Shown: piece by piece, positions 26,324 through 34,625 of the stretch
How the letters are laid out: every line of letters starts with the position of its first letter
Numbering within the stretch: position 1 is the first letter of the stretch
Source: Nitrososphaeria archaeon
Lineage (GTDB): Archaea > Thermoproteota > Nitrososphaeria > Geothermarchaeales > JDFR-13
Direction of reading: 5' to 3'
NCBI GenBank assembly: GCA_026982095.1
Contig: JALSHT010000006.1
Location: forward strand, 165,607 to 229,606
Length of the DNA: 64,000 nucleotides
Notes under the pieces: model-generated
What the model was told of the DNA's origin: nothing
Databases searched by the model: none
The model's input: only the letters and a program-made list of their open reading frames with translations
Translations under genes and position numbers: made by a program

Positions 26324-28146
26324 TTCCTCGGGCCGATGTAGAGTCAATGCCATACCTAGTTAGTTTAGTTAGCGTCATGCTATACATATACATCCTCCAG
26401 ATTTTCAATGTTAGAAGGCGTTGGCTCGAGAGGGTTGGTGTCATACTCTCTTTTCTAGGGTTATCTACGCCAATAACAGTGAGTATGTATTACCTATATA
26501 CATTCGATCTCTCGGTAAGCTACGTCTTTGAATATACCTACTCCGGCATGTCTCCGTTGGAGCGAGTATCCACCATCATCTATTCATCGCCATGGGACTT
26601 CCTGCTTCTCTTACTGGGTATAGCCCTCTTGGTTTTGAGGTCCTCTATATTCAAGGGTCTATATCGGAGGGTGGTTAGGAAGAGTCTAGAAGCATATCTA
26701 TTTGGGGTTATGGCTATCCCTCTGGTTCTAGTGTTCTACCCTCCATTTGAATACCTGGGTGATGTAGTTGCTCTTGATGGGAAGGGTCTGCATCCTATGA
26801 CGCTTGGGATAGGGGTTCCCCTTCTAATGACTACGTATGTCTCATTTGTATTAGCCCTGGTAGTTGGGTCTATAGGTACGTATCTCTGGATGGAGCCTGA
26901 TGATAAGCTAGCTAAACAAGTTGAGAAGATGTTGTTTGTAACGATTATTCTTCTATCCGTCTCCCTCTTCCTGAGAATGTTCTATAACTCTATTTATATG
27001 GGTAGGTCGAGGCTGTTCAACTATACTTTAGTGGATATATCTATACTATCGGTTTTGGTTGCTTCTATACTCTTGTTTCACTTGTTTAGGATATCTAGAT
27101 CTAGGGTTCTAGGGGCCTCTGCAGTGGCCTCATACATTCTGATGTGGACGTCGATAACTGGGATGGCTACTCTTGTTCCCGACAACTTCTTCCCAGTTGA
27201 TAACACTTTGAATACTGGGGTGTACATAGCTATACTGTTATCTACCTTGTTTACATCATCTTTCTCCATTACTAGAGAGTTGTTTAGGAGGAGTTTCCTC
27301 CCCTGGTTCAGTGATAAGGAGGATGCCTTGGTTATTGTCGGTTCCACAGTTGTATTACTTTCGATAGTGTTGAGTATCATGATCGTCATATTCAATGTAA
27401 GCATATACTCCACATTTGGTGAGGGACGTGTAAGGATCTCTGATGACTTCATAAATTCATCGTTATTTATACTGTCTGTCTATCCCGTTATATCATTAAT
27501 CGGGAGTTATCTCGCAAGTAGGTATAGAAGTATCAATGCGGTTATTTTTGGGGTATTCGGTGTATACGCACTTTTCGCGGGTGGGTATAATTATAACTTG
27601 TGGTTTATAAAGAGCTTCATTGGTTATATCTTCCTACTCTCCGCTCCACTAGCTATATATATATACCTTAAGCGTGGAGTAATCCCCCTAGCTAGATTGG
27701 TATTTGCCTTCGTATTCGGCTTAATGATATTCTCTCAAGTCACATTTGATGAGGGTCCCGCCGTAACCATCGATGCAGGGGGTGAGGAGACAGTATATGG
27801 ACTTAGGCTATCTAACCCTGTGTACGATAAGGTTGTGTATAACGTATCGGTGTATAAGGATCCCCTGGATAACAGTACAGAGTCTATGCTCATAGTTGAG
27901 GAGGCTAGTTTTGAAGGTGGTATAGTGATTAGAAGGTATTCATACGAAGCTAGAGACATTAGATTCTCGGAGAACTTCCTTATTGATTCCCTACCTAACA
28001 TGTATCTTCTGGGTCTAATTATAGGCTCTGATACGTCGGTTAGTATATATGTGTCTAGAGCATATTGGGGGATGATGCTCTATATATTGATGCCAGTACT
28101 ATTGATAATCTCGGTTTACCTAGTGAGTAGGTATGAGTTATACTAA
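26320..28146 (+). CDS. CcmF-like cytochrome c biogenesis membrane protein lacking a clear WWD motif
   Basis: A 608-residue protein with about 13-14 transmembrane helices and one larger outside domain near 480-580. Two stretches match the CcmF/NrfE heme-lyase pattern: DLSVSYVFEYTYSGMSPLER (compare DFSVxYVAxxS) and DGKGLHPMTLGIGVP (compare the GxGLNPLLQNP loop). The Trp-rich WWD heme-handling segment is not recognisable: no WGWDP-like string is present. It may be a diverged heme-handling protein or a repurposed paralogue. It overlaps the prenyl synthase gene and, at its end, the NAD-kinase-like gene (9 bases, convergent). Confidence 0.55.
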   Translation: MIPRADVESMPYLVSLVSVMLYIYILQIFNVRRRWLERVGVILSFLGLSTPITVSMYYLYTFDLSVSYVFEYTYSGMSPLERVSTIIYSSPWDFLLLLLGIALLVLRSSIFKGLYRRVVRKSLEAYLFGVMAIPLVLVFYPPFEYLGDVVALDGKGLHPMTLGIGVPLLMTTYVSFVLALVVGSIGTYLWMEPDDKLAKQVEKMLFVTIILLSVSLFLRMFYNSIYMGRSRLFNYTLVDISILSVLVASILLFHLFRISRSRVLGASAVASYILMWTSITGMATLVPDNFFPVDNTLNTGVYIAILLSTLFTSSFSITRELFRRSFLPWFSDKEDALVIVGSTVVLLSIVLSIMIVIFNVSIYSTFGEGRVRISDDFINSSLFILSVYPVISLIGSYLASRYRSINAVIFGVFGVYALFAGGYNYNLWFIKSFIGYIFLLSAPLAIYIYLKRGVIPLARLVFAFVFGLMIFSQVTFDEGPAVTIDAGGEETVYGLRLSNPVYDKVVYNVSVYKDPLDNSTESMLIVEEASFEGGIVIRRYSYEARDIRFSENFLIDSLPNMYLLGLIIGSDTSVSIYVSRAYWGMMLYILMPVLLIISVYLVSRYELY

Positions 28147-29253
28147 CCCATCTATATCTTTACATATTCTAGCCACGTAATACTCTTTATATCCTACTAC
28201 AACCCTAAGAGTGTCTGGGAACTTAGATATGAGTCTCGGATCTTCTAGATCGATATATAGACAATCTCTGCCTAGAAGCTTGTCTCTAGTACTGACTACT
28301 ATCAGGTCGTGGGTTACAGATAATTTTGATAGGATGTTGGGGGTTATGACTTGATTACCACGTCCTAAGAGGAAGCCTGAACCTCCAACGGGGCTGATCA
28401 CTATCTTTGTTTTTCCTCTTAATACATAGCGCATTAGCCTAGCTGCATCTATGTCTGTGTCTACCAACTTCTTGTTTTTTATTACGTCGAACCCTAACAG
28501 TGTATATCTAAGGCCTAGTGCTTTATGGATGGTCTTCACCGTGTTTCCAGGGCCTGTCACGTAAAACGTGTTTGGATCCATCATGTCTATAATATATTGT
28601 GCGATGTTATAGAGCTCCTCCTCCGACTTTGTAGTTGGTTGTTTCCCCGCCTGTACGTAACTTGGGTGTTTTACCGCTTTGAGGCTACAGTATCGTCTAA
28701 GCTCTAGTATCCCTTTCCTATAAAGCTCTTCATCCACGTCTATTACCTCGCATGGTTGTGTATCTGCACCACCTATTAAATAGTCTCTGGTTAGTATAGC
28801 TCCAGCCTCGGGAGATATTGCGAAGCATGGGCTGAACATCTTTACTCCCGAGGGTATTGGAATGACTGGTTTGTCAGGTTTGGCTCTACATACGTCTCTA
28901 GCGGTCCCGTCTCCACCAAGGAATACTATTGCATCTGCATCTGACGCTATCTCTATAAACTCCACCGTATCATCAGGTGTAGTTGGGTGTCTTGGGTGGT
29001 ATACTACCCTATGTCTGAAACCTGTTTTACTCAGGTAAATGCCTCCCATCTCGCCGGATGGGGCTATAAACTCCACATCTACCCCTAGTTTCTTCAATGT
29101 GTTTAGATATCTATATGCTCTTCTAGGGGCGACTGGTTTGGCCCCTCTCTCGATAGCCTCTCTATAGAGTCCATCGGTACCCTTAAGCCCCACTGCTCCA
29201 CCCATGCCGGCTATTGGGTTTACTACGAAGGCTAAGATCTTCTTCACATCCAT
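28138..29253 (-). CDS. ATP-NAD kinase family protein (COG3199)
   Basis: A 371-residue protein. It has the N-terminal VNPIAGMGGAVGLKG typical of COG3199, the FLGGDGTARDV motif (GGDG/T of diacylglycerol/NAD kinases), IPSGVKM, and a C-terminal beta-rich part with SPVGGSGFLLGRGNQ. It is predicted to phosphorylate NAD or a related substrate; the exact substrate for this subfamily is not settled. It precedes the tRNA-Gln gene, which is read on the other strand. Confidence 0.85.
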   Translation of the reverse strand: MDVKKILAFVVNPIAGMGGAVGLKGTDGLYREAIERGAKPVAPRRAYRYLNTLKKLGVDVEFIAPSGEMGGIYLSKTGFRHRVVYHPRHPTTPDDTVEFIEIASDADAIVFLGGDGTARDVCRAKPDKPVIPIPSGVKMFSPCFAISPEAGAILTRDYLIGGADTQPCEVIDVDEELYRKGILELRRYCSLKAVKHPSYVQAGKQPTTKSEEELYNIAQYIIDMMDPNTFYVTGPGNTVKTIHKALGLRYTLLGFDVIKNKKLVDTDIDAARLMRYVLRGKTKIVISPVGGSGFLLGRGNQVITPNILSKLSVTHDLIVVSTRDKLLGRDCLYIDLEDPRLISKFPDTLRVVVGYKEYYVARICKDIDGLV

Positions 29254-29285
29254 TCTGCACCATGTAACATTTAAATTGGCTCTTC

Positions 29286-29296
29286 CGATATAATCC
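29286..29296 (+). promoter_or_regulatory. TATA box candidate of tRNA-Gln
   Basis: CGATATAATCC sits about 25-30 bases before the first tRNA base, the usual archaeal spacing. Confidence 0.5.
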
Positions 29297-29316
29297 TATT
29301 CTAGAGGAGGATAGAT

Positions 29317-29426
29317 AGCCCCGTGGTGTAGCGGCCGAGCATGCCGACCCCTTGAGGGGGTGGAGGGCTCTGGATCTGGGGAGGAGATCCCCGGTGACCC
29401 CGGTTCGAATCCGGGCGGGGCTACCA
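29317..29426 (+). tRNA. tRNA-Gln (CTG anticodon) with two probable introns
   Basis: The exons fit tRNA-Gln: acceptor AGCCCCG paired with CGGGGCT, GTGT/GCAT D stem, T arm CCCGG-TTCGAAT-CCGGG, discriminator A and an encoded CCA (29424-29426). The interior is about 34 bases too long. Removing 29374-29388 (after position 37, the canonical site; CTCT can pair with GGAG as the bulge-helix-bulge core) and about 29347-29365 (near position 29/30) gives stem CCGGG/CCCGG with loop CTCTGGC, anticodon CTG at 29370-29372. The exact boundary of the first intron is uncertain by a base or two. The gene end overlaps the stop codon of the convergent radical SAM gene. Confidence 0.75.
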
Positions 29427-30299
29427 CTCCACCCTATTCCTTAATAAGTGGCTTCCATCACAGTATGTTCCTCTTGTGTCTAGATATTCATGGCCGTCTC
29501 TACATGTGTTGAAGGTTAGGCCATGGCTTAACGCCTCCCTCCTCACCATTGACAAGACGTTTTTTGAATAGGTGGGGTTTACATATATGTATCCAGATAT
29601 TCTTGGCCCGTTGTAGAGGCGCCTATATATATGTCTGAATTCGGGATATGCATTTATAACTCTCTTTAGATTATCTGGCTTAGCTTTGTAGATTGATGAT
29701 ACTATATGTTTAGCCCCTGCTGTGGATACGCTTGTGATGATGTGTCTCAGATCTTCTATATCGTCTGTTATGCCTGGTATTATTGGGTCTATCCTGACTA
29801 CTGTGGGGATATCCCTGGATAGCTTCTCAAGTGCCTTTAGTCTAGCCATTGGATTGGGTGCATTCCCTTCTATCTTCCTAGCCTTATACTTGTGGAGTGT
29901 TGTTATAGTCATTGATACCACTACATCGATCTCTAGGAGTAAGTCGATGTCTCTAAGTATAAGGGGGGATTTAGTGACTAGCAATGTTGGAACCTCCCTC
30001 TCCCTCAGTATCTTGAGTATCTCACGTGTGAACTGATATTTAGTTTCAAGGGGTTGGTATGGGTCTGTACTGAAAGCTACCGCTATAGGATACCTATCTT
30101 CTAGGGAGTCCAAATCCTTCTCTAGCCTCTCCATAATCTTCTTTTTGGGTCTTGGTGTGAATCCATTGGGTATATAGCTTGTTATATAGCAGTATCTGCA
30201 GCTGAAGACACATCCTGTATATGGATTTAGGCTATATTTTGGTGGGCATGTGCATAGGGGGCTTTTCCATGGGTCGAATCTCTGAATTAACCTGCTCAT
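29421..30299 (-). CDS. Radical SAM protein (SPL/Rv2578c-like)
   Basis: A 292-residue radical SAM enzyme with the cluster motif CVFSCRYC (CxxxCxxC) at about residue 30 and the surrounding YSLNPYTGC typical of the Rv2578c/spore-photoproduct-lyase-like family. FSTDPYQPLE, LLVTKSP and VRIDPIIPGI follow. Extra cysteines lie near the C-terminus (NTCRDGHEY, GTYCDG). The substrate is unknown. It starts inside the end of the 2-hydroxyacid dehydrogenase gene (4-base overlap), and its stop lies on the complement of the tRNA-Gln 3' end. Confidence 0.85.
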   Translation of the reverse strand: MSRLIQRFDPWKSPLCTCPPKYSLNPYTGCVFSCRYCYITSYIPNGFTPRPKKKIMERLEKDLDSLEDRYPIAVAFSTDPYQPLETKYQFTREILKILREREVPTLLVTKSPLILRDIDLLLEIDVVVSMTITTLHKYKARKIEGNAPNPMARLKALEKLSRDIPTVVRIDPIIPGITDDIEDLRHIITSVSTAGAKHIVSSIYKAKPDNLKRVINAYPEFRHIYRRLYNGPRISGYIYVNPTYSKNVLSMVRREALSHGLTFNTCRDGHEYLDTRGTYCDGSHLLRNRVEW

Positions 30300-31273
30300 A
30301 TGTATTCCTCCCTAGCCACAATGTTTCTAGGGGTCTCCCCCACTAGGAATCGCCTCATGTTCTCCAGAGCATTGTTGATGAGTTTCCTCCTGAATCCAGG
30401 CCAGGATCCCGCTGTATGTGGGGTCATCACTAGGTTCTCAATAAGGTGGAAGGGTTTGTTCTGGAATGTGGGTTCTCCCCTGGCTTTGGGATATACCCAC
30501 CACACGTCTAACGCTGCAGACATATCTCCTTCCGATAATCTTCTAAACAATGCATCTTCATCTACCACATCACCCCTCCCAATATTGACTATTAAAGCAC
30601 CTTTTTTTAGAAGGTTCAGCTTCTTCTCATCGAAGAGCCTGTAGGTGTTCTTGGTGAGTGGTAGTGTCACGACTACTATATCAGCCACTGGCAGAACCTC
30701 CTCTAAATTATCGGCTTTAACCGCCTCATCTATATACTTATCCTTCACAGGGTTTCTACTTACCCCTATTATATATGGGTCGAATGGCCTCAACCTTTTA
30801 GCGACTTCTCTCCCTATGTTTCCGTAGCCTACTATCACTATCTTCGATCCCTTGATGAGTCGAGGGGTTGGTCCCCACCATATTCCGTTTCTCATCCCTC
30901 TGTCTAGGGCGACGATGTTCTTCATAGATGCTAGGATCAGGGCAACAGTGAATTCGGCCACCTCCTCCGCGTTAGCCCCCGAGTTTGATGCTACAACAAT
31001 GTTTTCTGGGAGGTCTTTAAATGGTATGTTATCCACACCGGCGGCTAATGTCTGTATAAACTTCAGGTTCCTCGCCCTGGTTAGAATCCCCTTTACCCTG
31101 GGGTGTCTTGCTGTTGATACGAGTGCTGCTATAGCGTTCTCCGCCTTATCATCTATCTCGGGGTCATCTATAAATACTGGGGTGGCCAAATCTTCTAGTG
31201 CTTTTATAATATCTCTCCTCTCCTCTTCGGTAAGGTTTCTCACTAGAATTAGTACATCCATACCCCTCTCCAT
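30296..31273 (-). CDS. D-isomer specific 2-hydroxyacid dehydrogenase
   Basis: A 325-residue NAD(P)-dependent dehydrogenase. The Rossmann motif IVIVGYGNIGREVAKRL (GxGxxG), the catalytic Arg in NIGRGDVVDE, and the catalytic His in MTPHTAGSW mark the glyoxylate/phosphoglycerate dehydrogenase superfamily. A C-terminal ACT domain is absent, so a SerA role is not supported, and the substrate is open. It is divergent from the MBL/SMC operon across 42 bases. Confidence 0.88.
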   Translation of the reverse strand: MERGMDVLILVRNLTEEERRDIIKALEDLATPVFIDDPEIDDKAENAIAALVSTARHPRVKGILTRARNLKFIQTLAAGVDNIPFKDLPENIVVASNSGANAEEVAEFTVALILASMKNIVALDRGMRNGIWWGPTPRLIKGSKIVIVGYGNIGREVAKRLRPFDPYIIGVSRNPVKDKYIDEAVKADNLEEVLPVADIVVVTLPLTKNTYRLFDEKKLNLLKKGALIVNIGRGDVVDEDALFRRLSEGDMSAALDVWWVYPKARGEPTFQNKPFHLIENLVMTPHTAGSWPGFRRKLINNALENMRRFLVGETPRNIVAREEYI

Positions 31274-31315
31274 ACAACCTGTTTTTACATTATTGGATAT
31301 AATACTTCTTAATGT

Positions 31316-32188
31316 ATGTATATCCGTTTCTTCTCTGGGGAGAGCCTTGGTACTAGGGGGATGGCTACATATGTGGAGGTGGATGGTCTTAGGGTCTTTA
31401 TAGATCCTGGGGTTGCCTTGGGGCCTAGGAGATATGGCTTACCTCCACATCCTGTTGAGAGGTATGTCATGGATAGGCAGTGGAGGGATATAGTGAGGAA
31501 TGCCTCGTCATCGGATATAGTCGTCGTTACCCACTATCATTACGACCACCATAATCCTAGGGAGTATGTGTATGAGGTCTATGGTGGGAAGGATGTTTTT
31601 ATTAAGGATCCCTATAACTTCATCAATCCAAGCCAGATTAGGAGGAGTAGGTTTTTTATGCGTAGGATGAGGGAGGAGGGGGTTGACCTTGATAGTGTGC
31701 ATGTGGCTGATGGGAGTAAACTATACTATGGTGATGTCTATATAGAGTTTAGCCCTCCATTCTACCACGGTGAGAATCCGAGGCTGGGGTATGTGGTCAT
31801 GGTCTATATAGAGTGTGGTGATGAATCCCTTCTCTACTCCAGTGATGTGGAGGGGCCTATGTATGATGGTCCATATAAGTATATTCTTGGGAAGAGACCT
31901 AAAATCCTTATCCTAGATGGCCCTCCAACTTATTTGGATAAGGTTGGTGAGGAGGCCCTGGCATCATCACTGGGTTATATCTCTAACATACTGAGGATGG
32001 AGGAGCTGGAGGTGTTGATTCTAGAGCATCATTTTCTAAGAGACCGTAGATATTTGGATATACTTAAGAGTATAGATGGCTTTGATGAGTTGGGTTGGAA
32101 GGTTATGAACTTCGCATCCTATATGAAGGCGCCTCAGATGTTTTATGAGATGATTAGGGATGAACTATATTATGGGCAGGGTGGGTGA
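31316..32188 (+). CDS. UPF0282 metallo-beta-lactamase-fold protein, first gene of the SMC-like operon
   Basis: A 290-residue MBL-fold hydrolase of the archaeal UPF0282 family: SGESLGTRGMATYVEVDG at the N-terminus, VVTHYHYDHHNP (HxHxDHH metal motif), YHGENPRLGYVV, LLYSSDVEGP with the metal-bridging Asp, and ILEHHFLRDRRYL. The precise activity of the family is not established; MBL-fold proteins include nucleases and small-molecule hydrolases. Only nine bases separate it from the SMC-like ATPase gene, so it is probably co-transcribed with the SMC-kleisin-KITE set. Confidence 0.85.
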   Translation: MYIRFFSGESLGTRGMATYVEVDGLRVFIDPGVALGPRRYGLPPHPVERYVMDRQWRDIVRNASSSDIVVVTHYHYDHHNPREYVYEVYGGKDVFIKDPYNFINPSQIRRSRFFMRRMREEGVDLDSVHVADGSKLYYGDVYIEFSPPFYHGENPRLGYVVMVYIECGDESLLYSSDVEGPMYDGPYKYILGKRPKILILDGPPTYLDKVGEEALASSLGYISNILRMEELEVLILEHHFLRDRRYLDILKSIDGFDELGWKVMNFASYMKAPQMFYEMIRDELYYGQGG

Positions 32189-32197
32189 AGAATCTGG

Positions 32198-33931
32198 ATG
32201 ACGTATATTAAGGAGGTGGTTCTTGAGAACTTCATGTCTTATGAGTATTCTAGAATCCCTCTGGCGAAGGGTTTAAACATTATTACTGGTCCAAATGGGG
32301 CGGGAAAGTCAACTATCTTACTGGGTATATCCGTGGCTATGGGTCAGAGCCATACTGAGAGGGGTAGACGCCTTTCTGACTTGATAAGGATGGGTAGGGA
32401 TATAGCTAGGGTGTCTATAGTAATGGATAACTCTCCCGTGAATGGTAGACGTCCTTTCCCAGGGATTAGGAGTGATGATGTGGTCTTCACGAGGATTATA
32501 CGGTCTGACGGAAACTATATTTATGAGGTGAACTATAGATCCTCCTCAAGGGCGGAGGTAAACCATTTATTGAGGAGTGTGGGTATAAACCCTGATAATA
32601 TTTTGATCATCATGCATCAGAACATGATAGAGAGCTTTAACTATATAGATTCTAGGGAGAAGGTGAGGCTATTCGAGGAGGCTCTTGGCATGGAGGGTCT
32701 GAGGAAGAGGATTGTTGAGGCTAGGGAGAGGTTGAGGGAGATAGCGTCTGAGGAGGAAGCTGTTAGGAGGAGGTTTAGGGATATAGAGTCGTCGATGGGG
32801 AAGTGGAGGGATATGTATAATAAGTGGGTTGAGAAGGAGGCGTTGTTGAAGGAGCTTGATAGAGTTACTGCTATGTATATGTGGGCCAAGGTCAGGAGTC
32901 TAGAGGATGAGTTGAATAAGGTTTATGACGAGATTAGGGTTAGGAGGGACTTGGTAGGTGATCTGGAGGTAGAGTTGAAGAGGGTTAGAGTGTCGCTGGA
33001 GGAGGTTACACGTGAGTTCAACCATTATCTTAAGCAGGTGAGGGACATTATATTGGAGGCTGGCTATACTCCTAAAGAGTATATTGATGAGTTGATTGAG
33101 AGATTAGATATGTCGAGAATGAGGTATGGGGATTTGAGGGCTTCTGAGGCTGTAGACAGCTACCGTATAGAGGTTTTGAAGTCTGAGTTGGAGAAGCTTG
33201 AGAAGAAGGTGGTGGAGTTGGAGGGGGGGTTGCGGGAGCTAAAGCTGGAGGCTGGTAGATACCCCCGTATAGAGACAGATAAGTCTGTGAATGAGCTTCT
33301 GGGGGAGATTAGGTCTCTCAAGAAGGTTCTAGAGAGGTATGGAGATGTTGATGAGGAGGTTGTAGCCACCTACCAGTACTATAGGGAACTATATGAGTCG
33401 TACAAGGCTAAGTTGGATGAGATCCTTGCCAATAGGGACGCGTTGTACCAGGAGCTTGAGAGGAGGATTAGGAGGTGGAGGGATGAGCTTACTGGGATGG
33501 TCTCCAAGGTCTCTGAAGAGTTCAACGAGATATTATCTAGATTTGGGGCTACTGGGTATGCTAGGGTTGAGGATGCAGACGATATCGATAGTGCCCGTCT
33601 CGAGATATATGTAGGCTTTGGAGGTGGAGAGCCGATGCTCCTCGATACATATAGGCAGAGCGGTGGTGAGAGGACTGTGGCAGCCATGTCTTTCCTACTG
33701 GCTATGCAGGGCCTTATAAAGAGCCCATTTAGAGCTGTTGATGAGTTCGATGTCCATATGGATCCTAGGAATAGGGCTAGGGTTATGGAGCTAATGGTAG
33801 ACTATATATCAAGATTGGGTGTGCAGTATCTAGTTATAACGCCTGGATATATCGGGGACTATTTGAGGGATGCCCGTGTAATACTTGTACAGAAGGTTGA
33901 GAACATCTCTGGCGTGAAGCTCTATGAGTAG
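32198..33931 (+). CDS. Short hinge-less SMC-family ATPase with Smc5/Smc6-like signature
   Basis: A 577-residue SMC/Rad50-superfamily ATPase. Head N: FMSYEYSRIPLAKGLNIITG, Walker A GPNGAGKST (31-39), and Q-loop Gln 141 in MHQNMIESF. Coiled coil: about 165-465, rich in Glu/Lys/Arg heptads. Head C: signature QSGGERT (487-493) and Walker B PFRAVDEFDVHMD (Asp 515, Glu 516). The last two match Smc5 (QSGGER..., PFRVVDE) and Smc6 (DEFDVYMD) better than Smc1-4 or Rad50. There is no cysteine, hence no zinc hook, and only about 300 residues of coil, too little for two full arms plus a standard hinge. The next two genes overlap it and look like a kleisin and a KITE protein. It probably compacts, tethers or extrudes DNA, or acts in repair. 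Confidence 0.8.
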   Translation: MTYIKEVVLENFMSYEYSRIPLAKGLNIITGPNGAGKSTILLGISVAMGQSHTERGRRLSDLIRMGRDIARVSIVMDNSPVNGRRPFPGIRSDDVVFTRIIRSDGNYIYEVNYRSSSRAEVNHLLRSVGINPDNILIIMHQNMIESFNYIDSREKVRLFEEALGMEGLRKRIVEARERLREIASEEEAVRRRFRDIESSMGKWRDMYNKWVEKEALLKELDRVTAMYMWAKVRSLEDELNKVYDEIRVRRDLVGDLEVELKRVRVSLEEVTREFNHYLKQVRDIILEAGYTPKEYIDELIERLDMSRMRYGDLRASEAVDSYRIEVLKSELEKLEKKVVELEGGLRELKLEAGRYPRIETDKSVNELLGEIRSLKKVLERYGDVDEEVVATYQYYRELYESYKAKLDEILANRDALYQELERRIRRWRDELTGMVSKVSEEFNEILSRFGATGYARVEDADDIDSARLEIYVGFGGGEPMLLDTYRQSGGERTVAAMSFLLAMQGLIKSPFRAVDEFDVHMDPRNRARVMELMVDYISRLGVQYLVITPGYIGDYLRDARVILVQKVENISGVKLYE

Positions 33932-34625
33932 AGAGTATTATGATAGGATTATAGATCTGAGTAGGAAGGTCGTTGAAGGGGCTATAGACCCACTAGATGT
34001 GGATATATCTACACTGCTAGACTTCATCAGACAGGTGGATATAGAGGGTGTGGATCTAGATCTTTTGAAGAGGGATGTTGAGGCTGTGAAGGGGCTTGCA
34101 GTCATACTATCTATACAGAAGGAGAGGATTCGGAATTCTATAGAGGGTTTCAGGCTTGATCAGCTGCTGGTTAAGACCGCTTTACTAGCCCTTAATCTGG
34201 AGGAGCTATACTCGATTGTGAGATCAGTCTACAGGCCTCCTGTGGAGGTGTATGAGATGGACCCTTCTCTATTGGGTGATGCACTGACGTATTTCAGGTC
34301 GATTCGGAGGTTTGAGTTGGATGTGGGTGGGGGGAGGGAGGCATGGGTAGAGGGAGATCCTCTTATTGAGGCTGATGTTAGGGATGAGATGTTTAGGCTA
34401 CATCGTGATCTACTGGCTAAGTATGGTGGTGACTGGATAGAATATGCGTCTGTAGTCGATGGAGACGTATATAAAGCCTATATAATAAGTCTCTTAGCCT
34501 CCGAAGGATATGTAGACATATATGTAGATAGGGTTGGGGAGAGAGTATTTATAAGGGTTCTCCGAGAGAGGAGGCGGTTTATAAATCCCGTATCAATACC
34601 TTTGGTGGTTAGGGATGGAGGATAG
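33924..34625 (+). CDS. Kleisin-like (ScpA/Nse4-like) subunit
   Basis: A 233-residue protein whose start overlaps the SMC-like gene by eight bases. The N-terminal half reads like a ScpA/kleisin head-binding region: helices around DISTLLDFIRQVDIEGVDLD followed by AVKGLAVILSIQKERIR (compare ScpA LLHLIRKxxIDIYDI ... LVMAATLLxIKSRxLL). A variable middle (about 110-165) leads to a C-terminal winged helix (about 175-225, YKAYIISLLASEGYVDIYVD ... VFIRV), as kleisins use to cap the other ATPase head. No membrane segment is present. Identification rests on this pattern plus its position between an SMC and a KITE-like gene. Confidence 0.6.
   Translation: MSREYYDRIIDLSRKVVEGAIDPLDVDISTLLDFIRQVDIEGVDLDLLKRDVEAVKGLAVILSIQKERIRNSIEGFRLDQLLVKTALLALNLEELYSIVRSVYRPPVEVYEMDPSLLGDALTYFRSIRRFELDVGGGREAWVEGDPLIEADVRDEMFRLHRDLLAKYGGDWIEYASVVDGDVYKAYIISLLASEGYVDIYVDRVGERVFIRVLRERRRFINPVSIPLVVRDGG

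Noticed and set aside
29317..29426. tRNA-Ser reading with a TGA anticodon and long variable arm
   Set aside because: The stem around CTTGAGG mispairs with the expected D-arm spacing, and the acceptor, D and T arms fit tRNA-Gln once two introns are removed.
32198..33931. Rad50 or RecN identity
   Set aside because: No cysteine zinc hook exists, no Mre11 is adjacent, and the Walker B region follows Smc5/6 wording.
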